Of a stretch of DNA of 64,000 nucleotides, positions 1-8,500 are shown piece after piece. The notes beneath the pieces were generated by a model, which worked only from the letters and a program-made list of their open reading frames with translations, made no database searches and was not told the origin of the DNA. How positions within the stretch are numbered: position 1 is the stretch's first letter; each line of letters starts with the position of its first letter. The DNA comes from Pseudomonadales bacterium. GTDB lineage: Bacteria; Pseudomonadota; Gammaproteobacteria; Pseudomonadales; JAHRWD01. Location: NCBI GenBank assembly GCA_016763075.1, contig JAESUM010000003.1:1-64000 (forward strand), read 5' to 3'. Both the position numbers and the translations under genes were made by a program.

Positions 1-1001
1 ACTTCCAATACTACTTTTTTGGCTTCTATTTTAGAAAAGTCGAGGATATCGTTAATGATGTCTCTCAAGGTTTCAGAGGAACGTCCTATTTTAGAAACGT
101 AGTCACGTTGTTGCGGGCTTAATTTTGTTCCTAAAGCCAGCTGCGTTAGGCCAATCACACCATTAATCGGCGTTCGTATTTCATGGCTCATTCTTGCGAG
201 AAATTCGAGTTTTGCGTGGTCGCTGTCTTCTGCTGATTTTCGTGCTGATATCAGTTCAGATTCAGCTTTTTTACGTGCGGTAATATCTGTGCTGATCGCA
301 ATATAGTTGGTGGCACCACCTTTAGTATTAACAATCGGCACTACTGTTGTTTCGACCCAGAAACGTTCTGCAGTTTTGGAGCAATTTTGAATTTCATCAC
401 TCCAGACATCCCCCGCAGCAATCGTTGCGTACATTTCTTTCCAGTAGTCTTGAGGCTGTTCACCAGAATTTAAAACACGGTGATTCAGCCCAACCATCTC
501 TTTTGCGCTGTAACCACTGAGTTCGGCAAAGCGCTGGTTAGCGTAACTAATGGTTCCATCTAGGTTAGTGACCGAAACGAGTACATGTTGCTCAAGCAGC
601 ATGTTTCTCTGGGTTAAGTCGAGTGACAGCCGATCAAATTTAACTTTGATGTCATAGAGCGAACGTTTGAGCGCTCCAAATTCATCTGACGGCGCGATCT
701 CTGAGTGGCTCTCGAAATTACCACCGTATAATTCTTGCATGGTTTCGCCCAGCGATAACAACGGTTTGGTCAAGCGGCGCGAAAACAACGCAGCCAGCAA
801 CATTGAAACCGCCATTACACCCAAACCAATGCCTATGAACTCCACCGAAAGTAACTCGGCGACATCAAACGCAGGCGCAGCCCCATCGAGCCCTACCGGG
901 ATTAATGTGCCAATACTATTAGCCACAAATAAAGTGACGGCGCTGATAGATAGCACTGTAATTAGAAACGAAAATATAATGAGCTGATTTCTAATATTCA
1001 T
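1..1001 (-). CDS. Membrane PAS sensor histidine kinase (3' end beyond left edge)
   Basis: I translated this frame directly; it is open from the ATG at 1001 to the window edge (333 codons), so the C-terminal part is missing. Two hydrophobic segments lie near residues 7-27 and 53-74, followed by a HAMP-like linker (about 75-125), a PAS domain (about 138-255, with the motif NLDGTISYANQRFAELSGY) and a HisKA dimerisation domain with the H-box MSHEIRTPINGVIGL; the phosphoacceptor His is residue 273. The ATPase domain, and perhaps receiver domains, must lie to the left. An AAGGA ribosome site precedes the ATG and sits in a small hairpin (1006-1022). The input signal is unknown. It diverges from the signalling block that starts at 1556. 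Confidence 0.9.
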   Translation of the reverse strand, partial: MNIRNQLIIFSFLITVLSISAVTLFVANSIGTLIPVGLDGAAPAFDVAELLSVEFIGIGLGVMAVSMLLAALFSRRLTKPLLSLGETMQELYGGNFESHSEIAPSDEFGALKRSLYDIKVKFDRLSLDLTQRNMLLEQHVLVSVTNLDGTISYANQRFAELSGYSAKEMVGLNHRVLNSGEQPQDYWKEMYATIAAGDVWSDEIQNCSKTAERFWVETTVVPIVNTKGGATNYIAISTDITARKKAESELISARKSAEDSDHAKLEFLARMSHEIRTPINGVIGLTQLALGTKLSPQQRDYVSKIGRSSETLRDIINDILDFSKIEAKKVVLE

Positions 1002-1555
1002 AGTGTGATCCTTTTCGGATCATCAACACGATGCAACACGGAACATTGAATGTGAGATATAACAGTAGGAGGGTGCACCCGTTGAGCCGAGTGTATTGAG
1101 ATAATTGCCGCGCTCGGGATCGCAAACTCAATATATGCAGCAGCGGCGAGATCAAATCCCTGATCATTTTTCAAATATGAATCCTCGGCAGGTCCAAAAG
1201 TCATCAATGATAATTAGCCGCCTCTGCATTGTTCACCCAACTCAAAGGCCGACGAATAACAACACTATAGTTCAAAACTAAAAATTTCGGATTCTTTGCT
1301 TCTAACGGTCGCCTCCGGTTGCGGGCTCTGCGCGGCTCACCGTAGCAACGTTCGCGTATTTTGCATTCATTACAAACCTTTTACGGGACACCATCGCTAT
1401 GGCTTATAACTGTATTTTGTTTTTCAAGCAAAGCTCAAAATAACAGCTATATTTTCAATTGAACCACAAGAAAAATAGGCAAACGTATCATTGCCGAACA
1501 GGTTGAACGCCCCAACCAAGGGCCCCGTGGCCAACTTCTAGTTTCAGGACTAAGC
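1002..1555. other. 554-bp divergent intergenic region without a supported gene
   Basis: This gap separates two divergent histidine kinase genes and should carry both promoters. No protein-like frame is convincing. An imperfect palindrome lies at 1318-1349 (GTTGC and GCAAC arms around GC-rich sequence GGGCTCTGCGCGGCTC), somewhat like a REP element. A TGATCC/GGATCA hairpin at 1006-1022 overlaps the ribosome site of the leftward gene. I see no clear sigma-70 promoter. Confidence 0.5.
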
Positions 1556-3235
1556 ATGGATATAGCGACCAACTCGCCAGCCATCAACGCAACGAACACG
1601 AGCCTTAAAATGCCGCCGTATTTTTTGTATACGGTACTCGCGATTTGCTTTATCCCTTACTTGCTAACCTTGATGGGGGTGAATTTAGCCTCATCAAGCA
1701 AACCCGTTGATCTACAACAACTAGCTGGGCTAGCTGAACACCAACAACTTGATCTGTACTTTGCGCGGTTATCGGGTGCCTTCACCCACACCATTTTAGA
1801 ATGGACGGCCTTTTGCATAGCCATAATGACGGTATTTCTAGCCGCTAGTCACTACTTCATCTCGAAGAACCTAACCACTCTTATTATCGGCGCAGCCTTG
1901 TTTTTGGCCGGCTGTATGGATGCTTTTCACACACTTGCTGCGGACAGGTTAATTGAAGCAGTTGCCGACAACCGAGACCTTGTACCTTTCACATGGGCCA
2001 TATGCCGGGTATTTAATGCCCTGATACTCATTGGTGGGGTCATGCTTTTATTGTCTCGCTCGGGTGATATCACCGGCAAAGCCGACTTTAAGGTACTGGG
2101 ACTGTCGTTTATTGGCACGGCGGTCGTGGCGTACGGAATCATTTCCTATTGCGCACTTAGCGACTCGCTGCCTCAAACTCAGTTTCCAGACAACATCATC
2201 ACACGACCTTACGATGTCGTACCCCTAGTGCTGTACCTGGTTTCCGGCCTATTTTTGTTCCCTTATTTTTACCGCCGTAACCCCAGTGTGTTTGCTCATG
2301 CGCTAGTCATTGCGATGATCCCCGAAGTCATGGTCGAAATGCATATGGCCTTTGGCTCCACCGCGTTATTTGACCAGCATTTCAACATTGCCCATTTTCT
2401 AAAAATATTTGCTTACGCAGTACCCTTCCTTGGCCTATTAATGGATTACATCCACACCTACCAACAAAAACAGTCTGAAGTCGAAGCCCGCGAACGTACC
2501 CAACAAGCTCTAAACAAATACACCGTAGAATTGGAGCGAAGCAACAAAGAACTGAACGATTTTGCCTATGTGGCCTCCCACGATTTAAAGGCACCGCTAA
2601 GAGGCATCATGCAGCTGGCTAGCTGGATTGAAGACGACATCAAAGACGACATCAAAGACCAAACCCGCGAATACATAGCTTTAATGCACAGCCGTACACG
2701 CAGGCTTGAACAACTGCTCAACGATTTACTGGCATTCTCAAGGGTAGGCCGCAAACACGGTGACTTCAAGACGATTGGTCTAGCAGCAACCGTCACCGAT
2801 CTCTATCAATTGCTCAATCCACCGCTAGGATTTTCGCTGCACTGCGACATCAAACTATCGGCTATCACAACGTTATTTGTTCCACTCGAACAAGTCCTTA
2901 GGAACCTAATCAACAACGCGATTAAGCATCACCCGAACGATACCGGAACCCTCCGCGTCACCGCCATAACCACCGATACCGGCTACGAGTTTGCGGTAAC
3001 TGACGACGGGGCCGGCATCTTGCCGGAGCATCACGAAAGGATTTTTGGCATATTCCAAACCCTAAAACCGCGGGATGAAGTTGAGGGTAGCGGTATGGGA
3101 TTAGCCATCATTAAAAAATTACTTGATACCTATCACTGCCGAATCACCGTTGAATCAGACGGCATTAAAGGCACCACCATGCGCTTTACCTGGCCTTCAG
3201 AACCCACTTTGAGGATGCTTACCGATGACCATTGA
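1556..3235 (+). CDS. Multi-membrane-span sensor histidine kinase, phytochrome-type kinase core
   Basis: This is a 559-residue sensor kinase. The N-terminal half (about 20-300) holds roughly seven or eight hydrophobic segments resembling a MASE-type membrane sensor (motifs GCMDAFHTLA and ICRVFNALIL). A short coiled coil leads to HisKA with the motif FAYVASHDLKAPLRGIMQL (His near 344), a variant usual in kinases paired with Rcp1-like receivers. The ATPase domain follows, with NLINNAIKHH (N box), DDGAGI (G1) and GSGMGLAI (G2), so catalysis looks intact. It overlaps the next gene by 11 nt, so translation is probably coupled and the receiver at 3225 is the likely phosphoacceptor. The signal is unknown. 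Confidence 0.9.
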   Translation: MDIATNSPAINATNTSLKMPPYFLYTVLAICFIPYLLTLMGVNLASSSKPVDLQQLAGLAEHQQLDLYFARLSGAFTHTILEWTAFCIAIMTVFLAASHYFISKNLTTLIIGAALFLAGCMDAFHTLAADRLIEAVADNRDLVPFTWAICRVFNALILIGGVMLLLSRSGDITGKADFKVLGLSFIGTAVVAYGIISYCALSDSLPQTQFPDNIITRPYDVVPLVLYLVSGLFLFPYFYRRNPSVFAHALVIAMIPEVMVEMHMAFGSTALFDQHFNIAHFLKIFAYAVPFLGLLMDYIHTYQQKQSEVEARERTQQALNKYTVELERSNKELNDFAYVASHDLKAPLRGIMQLASWIEDDIKDDIKDQTREYIALMHSRTRRLEQLLNDLLAFSRVGRKHGDFKTIGLAATVTDLYQLLNPPLGFSLHCDIKLSAITTLFVPLEQVLRNLINNAIKHHPNDTGTLRVTAITTDTGYEFAVTDDGAGILPEHHERIFGIFQTLKPRDEVEGSGMGLAIIKKLLDTYHCRITVESDGIKGTTMRFTWPSEPTLRMLTDDH

Positions 3236-3656
3236 CCAATACAAAACAGTTTCTATTTTACTGGTTGAGGACGATGACGTAGACGCCATGGGCGTAGAAC
3301 GAGCGCTCAACAAAATGAAGCTGGCCAACCCGTTTTTACGTGCCCGCGATGGCATTGAAGGGCTAGAAATGCTTCGTGCAAAACCCGCTGACCACCCCTA
3401 TTTAGTGCTGCTAGACCTCAACATGCCGCGTATGAGCGGTATTGAAATGTTAAAAATCATTCGTGAAGACCCGTTACTCACCCGAACCATCGTATTTGTA
3501 TTGACGACATCGGACGACGACATAGACAAAGTCGCCGCTTACAACGAACACATTGCAGGTTACGTGGTAAAAACCAAACTCGACACCGATTTTGGAGAAC
3601 TGATGCAATTGTTAGATCACTACTGGCGCTTAGTAGAGATGCCCACTGATGAGTAA
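3225..3656 (+). CDS. Stand-alone Rcp1-like response regulator receiver
   Basis: This 143-residue protein is a single CheY-like receiver with no output domain. It has the acidic pocket (LLVEDDDVDA), the phosphoacceptor Asp in LLDLNMPRMSG, and Thr and Lys equivalents in VLTTSDDD and VVKTKL. The sequence style matches Rcp1, the small receivers paired with phytochrome-type kinases. It overlaps the kinase upstream by 11 nt and the REC-GGDEF-EAL gene downstream by 8 nt, so the three genes form a tightly coupled operon. It probably acts as a phospho-intermediate or through protein contacts. Confidence 0.92.
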   Translation: MTIDQYKTVSILLVEDDDVDAMGVERALNKMKLANPFLRARDGIEGLEMLRAKPADHPYLVLLDLNMPRMSGIEMLKIIREDPLLTRTIVFVLTTSDDDIDKVAAYNEHIAGYVVKTKLDTDFGELMQLLDHYWRLVEMPTDE

Positions 3657-5412
3657 CGAATACCCCATAAAGGCAGAGCCTCCTACCATGAAGCTCCTGC
3701 TCATTGACGATGATATTGTTGACCGCATGAACGCGAAGCGTAATCTTCAGCAATCTGGTCAACATATAGCAGTCACTGAAGCCAGCACGGCAGAAGACGG
3801 CCTTGCCCTGGCGCTGCAAGGCCAGTTTGACCTTATTCTGCTCGACTACCAATTACCTACCATGAACGGGCTTGAGTTTTTAATCACCCTTCGAGCCGGC
3901 TCAAATTGTAATACGCCGGTAGTGATTCTTAGCCACAGTAACGATGACGCCCTCGCTATTAGATGCATAGAAAAAGGTGCGCAAGACTTTATTAACAAAA
4001 GCGAAGTCACTGCCTCACGGTTGATTCGTTCGATTATGCACGCCAGTGAACGTCATAAAATAGAACAAGAGTTACGTGAAAGCCGAGAGCAGCTACGTTA
4101 TTTGGCCGAGGTCGACGCGCTCACCGGCCTGGCCAACCGCTATATTTTTGAACAGGCTCTGCGCCATGCATTGCCATTGTCTGCACGCCAAAATACCGGC
4201 CTTGCTTTGGTCATACTGGACTTGGATAAATTCAAAGATGTTAACGATACACTCGGCCATGCAGTAGGCGATGAACTCTTAAAAGAAGTCGCTCAACGGA
4301 TAAAATCTCAAGTACGTGATGGCGACATTTTGTGTCGACTAGGCGGAGATGAATTTGCGATTTTGATCCACAGCCTCGAAGATATTGAACTAGTGCGCCG
4401 TTTTTCCCAACGAGTTATACAGGTGCTACAAAAGCCTATTTGTATTGAAGGCCATGTAATTTCCGTATCTGCCAGCATGGGTATTGCGAGCTTTCCAGAT
4501 TGCGCCAGCGACCCCATACAATTAATGAAATGTGCAGACGTTGCACTGTACCGAGCAAAAGACGAGGGCCGCAATCAAGCTCACCTTTATTCGAAAGCCC
4601 TGCACGAAAAAATTCAATGCCGCATAGAGCTCGAAAACGACCTGCGCGGTGCGCTTTCACGTGACGAATTTATACTGTATTACCAACCTCAAATTAGCAT
4701 GGACAACGACCAAGTTACCGGCGTAGAAGCGCTTATTCGGTGGATTCACCCGACCAGAGGTTTAATTGCCCCCGACAACTTCATTCCCATTGCAGAAGAC
4801 CTTGGGCTCATCAATAATATCGGCGCATGGGTATTAGAAACCTCTTGTAAACAGTTTCAACACTGGCGTAACACATTCAACGCAGTGGATCTTAACCTTT
4901 CGATATCGGTCAATTTGTCAGCCTTACAATTAAGCCAAGATGAGCTGGTCGATAATATTAAAAAAATCATGGAGAAATACGATATACCGAACCAGTGCCT
5001 CGAATTAGAATTAACAGAAAGCGCAGTCACAAAAAATATCGAGGTCAGCACCGCGCTTTTACAGGAGCTGGCGAAGAGCGGAATTACCCTTGCGATGGAT
5101 GACTTTGGCACAGGTTATTCATCATTGTTACAACTAAAAAACTACCCTTTTCAAGTGCTTAAAATAGACAAAACATTTATTCAGTCTATCTCAGACAGCG
5201 AAGACGGCGCGCTTTACCTAAAAGCCATTAATGCCTTTGCCAAAATACTCGGGTTAGAGGTAGTAGCGGAAGGCGTCGAAACCAAACAACAGTTAGACCT
5301 GTGTCGCAAATTACAATTCGACCGTATACAAGGTTACTATTTTTCTAGGCCTATTCCACCCAACGACTTCGAAAAGAAATACCTAGTTGCTCCAATAGTC
5401 CCTGCCCCCTAA
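3649..5412 (+). CDS. Response regulator with GGDEF and EAL domains (c-di-GMP turnover)
   Basis: The 587 residues carry an N-terminal receiver (about 12-130; Asp in LILLDYQLPTMNG), a GGDEF domain (about 150-315) and an EAL domain (about 325-575). The cyclase site is RLGGDEFAIL, with an RxxD inhibitory site (RDGD) five residues upstream. The phosphodiesterase domain keeps GVEALIRW, DDFGTGYSSL and KIDKTFI, so both activities look possible. Net synthesis or breakdown cannot be told from sequence. It is the third gene of an overlapping operon, so phosphorylation by the kinase at 1556, directly or through the receiver at 3225, plausibly sets c-di-GMP output. Confidence 0.93.
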   Translation: MSNEYPIKAEPPTMKLLLIDDDIVDRMNAKRNLQQSGQHIAVTEASTAEDGLALALQGQFDLILLDYQLPTMNGLEFLITLRAGSNCNTPVVILSHSNDDALAIRCIEKGAQDFINKSEVTASRLIRSIMHASERHKIEQELRESREQLRYLAEVDALTGLANRYIFEQALRHALPLSARQNTGLALVILDLDKFKDVNDTLGHAVGDELLKEVAQRIKSQVRDGDILCRLGGDEFAILIHSLEDIELVRRFSQRVIQVLQKPICIEGHVISVSASMGIASFPDCASDPIQLMKCADVALYRAKDEGRNQAHLYSKALHEKIQCRIELENDLRGALSRDEFILYYQPQISMDNDQVTGVEALIRWIHPTRGLIAPDNFIPIAEDLGLINNIGAWVLETSCKQFQHWRNTFNAVDLNLSISVNLSALQLSQDELVDNIKKIMEKYDIPNQCLELELTESAVTKNIEVSTALLQELAKSGITLAMDDFGTGYSSLLQLKNYPFQVLKIDKTFIQSISDSEDGALYLKAINAFAKILGLEVVAEGVETKQQLDLCRKLQFDRIQGYYFSRPIPPNDFEKKYLVAPIVPAP

Positions 5413-5511
5413 ACTGATCAAAAAGAATGCTACATCGCCAACATGCGTTGACTGAAAGTCATCACTCAATAACAGCCATCGCACCCTGTAGTCATTCCTG
5501 GAGGGTATTCA

Positions 5512-8500
5512 ATGACACTGGTATTTCAAAAAAGGATCGGCACAAACTTTTACGCCGATAGTTACCTTGCTCACCGCGAGCAAGACCAAGACACACTGCT
5601 TCGCGTAAAAGTGATAAAAGCACCCTTTGATGATGCTGAAATGAAGCGTTATCTGCAGCAACAGATCGGTTACTTGGCAACGCTTAATATTGACGATTTA
5701 GCCATTCCAGAGCTCAGCGTACACGACGACAAACTAACGCTGATATACCCCTTCAATACATTCCCTACGCTTAGCGACCAACTAAACAACAGCCCGCCAC
5801 TAGAGCTTAAACAAGTGCTACAAATTGGCATTTCTTTATGTGAAAACCTTGAGCAAAGACACAAAAAAACCTGGATCCACCAGGGCATAAAACCCAGTAA
5901 CATCCACTATTGTTCAAGCTCACAACAAGTAACCCTAGTCGATGACTTAACCGTCATCTCACCCCAACAACTTAGCCGCCTTACTCCAGACAAGCGCTAC
6001 TGCAAATCATCATTAGCGTATCAGTCGCCAGAACAATGCGCGCTGGTCTGCGCCAACGTCGACTACCGAAGCGATCTCTACTCCGTTGGTTCTGTGCTGT
6101 ACCACTGTCTTGCCGGGCACCCGCCGTTTACCACCTCTAGCCCGCAACAAATGATCCATTCTCTTTTGGCTGAAATACCCGCCAAACTTGAGCACGCACA
6201 AACAAACTGCCCGGCTGCTTTGAGCCAAATTATTTCAGTACTACTTGAAAAACAAACCGAACAACGCTACCAAACCGCAGCCGGCTTAAAGCAAGACCTG
6301 AACACCTGCTTAACGCAGTTAGCGAATGGCAACCTAGCGCCATTCCCGTTAAAACGCGCAGACATCAGCAATGAAATCGTCATACCTTCCATCATGATGG
6401 GCCGCGAAAATGAAAAAACCGCACTGTTAGATTTATACCAAGATGTGTGCTCAGGCAAGCTTGGCGTAGCCTACGTCACGGGTTTATCCGGAATCGGTAA
6501 ATCACGTTTGGTACAGGAGTTAGAAGTTGCCATTTTAGTGCGCAGCGGCCTGTTCGCATCGGGAAAATATAATCAGTTTTCAAAGCACCAACCTTACGCT
6601 ACTTTCACGGAATCGATCGGCAAACTGATCCGAAATATTCTTACAGAACCCACACAGCAACTCGATGCATGGCGTAAATCCATTTCAGATGTCGTGGGTA
6701 TTAATGGTAGTTTACTAATAAACGTAATCCCAGAACTGCAATTACTGATTGGAACCCAACCCGAAGTAAACCCGCTTCCGCCGATGGAAGCTCGCAATCG
6801 TTTTAACGATCTGTTTTGTCGTTTTATGATGCGCCTGGCCACAAATAAACATCCTTTGGTACTGTTCATTGACGACCTTCAATGGTGCGACGACGCAACC
6901 TTAGATTTATTAGACCAAATCACCTCTAATCCCGACAGTCATCCGTATTTATTTCTGATTCTGGCCTACCGCGACAACGAGGTAGCAGCGCAGCATCGTA
7001 TTCGCCAGACCCAGCAATCTATAACCGAATCTTCAATCGCTACAGTTAACATTGTTCTTGCCGAGCTAACCAAACCAGTCATTAATGAAATGATGGCGTA
7101 TATTTTATCTAGCTCGACATTAGCCACCGCTAAAATAACCGAAATGTTATACCCAACGTCAGGCGGAAACCCGCTCTTGGTGAATGAAAGCCTACGGTGG
7201 TTACATCATAATGGTGGTATGTATTACGGTGACGATGCCTGCTGGCATTGGCGACAAGAGACTCTAAATAAACTGCAATTACCCATTGGTTACCTCGCTT
7301 TATTTAACGCAAAACTGGCTAGGCTTTCGGAGAACTCTCAACACATTTTAGCTTCTGCGGCATTACTAGGTAGTCGGTTTTTAACCGCTGATTTAGCTGC
7401 CCTACTTGATTTACCGTTAGTAGAACTCTTATTACAGTTATCTGAAGCCTTATCGAACCGGGTTTTAATACAAGACAGCCCTCAAATTTATTTTTCTCAT
7501 GACCAAATTCAACGCGCGGCATCTACTCTTCACAACGAAAACACAGCAAAACACCTACACCGAAAAATCGCCGACAGAGCCATACAACAATACCAACAAG
7601 AAAAACAACTTTCTTCGACTAAAGACCAAACTCAGCGACTCTATTTTATTGCCGAACACCTGTATAACTGCCGCGATAATCAAAACAGCGAAGAGCAACG
7701 ATTTGAAGAAGCCACCTATAATCAATTAGCCGGCGACGCTGCTTTAGTAGCCTTGGCTCACGCCTCAGCGGATTATTATTTTAGTGAAGCGGTCATACTA
7801 ACCGACCGCTCCGAGTGGGATAAAAACTACGACTTCATGCTAGCACTGCACCAAAATTATAGCCGTTCGGCATTATTGGTTGGCGACCAAATTCGGTCAA
7901 CCAAGACCATTGACACCGCCTTAAAACACGCAAAAAATGATCTCGACCGTGCGCAATGTTTATTGACTCAAACCGTTGCCATTAGTTCGTTGGGCGATAT
8001 TGAAGGCTCCATGGCATTGGCAACCAAATGCTGCGCGTTATTGCACAACCCATTACCCGAAACAGAAGAACAGATCACCGCAGAAATTACCGAACATCTT
8101 AAAATATTAACTGATCCAGACTGCCCCGCCCTATATGAAAAGTTACCGATAACCACAGAACAGTCGGTTATCGTAGAGCTTTCTCTTTACGCAGAATTGC
8201 TACCACCTTATTTTTTATCTGGCCGGGTAAACCTATATTTTTTAGCTAGTATGCGCAGCATCGTTCTTGCATTAAAACGAGGAAAAACAAGCAGTACTTG
8301 TTTTTCCTTAGGTGCCATTTCAATCTACTTTCATTTTGAAGGACAATATGAATTCAGCCAGAAATTCGAACGCGTAGTGCTTCAAGAGGCGGCGCAGCAT
8401 CCATACGAGTTTTCCTCAATACGAGCTGTCGCGCAGTGTTTATGGTTATCAGTACATCACCGTCAACCGATTGATGAACTACAGGCTTTATGCCGAAGCA

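Noticed and set aside
998-1207. 69-residue frame on the minus strand upstream of the first kinase
   Set aside because: It has no ribosome site or family likeness and overlaps the real kinase start in another frame.
1318-1349. Imperfect palindrome that might be a REP element
   Set aside because: Its arms are short and differ from the REP palindromes at 43.9-44.9 kb, so I only note it in the gap entry.
2633-2656. Tandem GACGACATCAAA duplication in the histidine kinase, giving DDIKDDIK
   Set aside because: The domain keeps normal length against related kinases, so this is repeated codon use and not an insertion.
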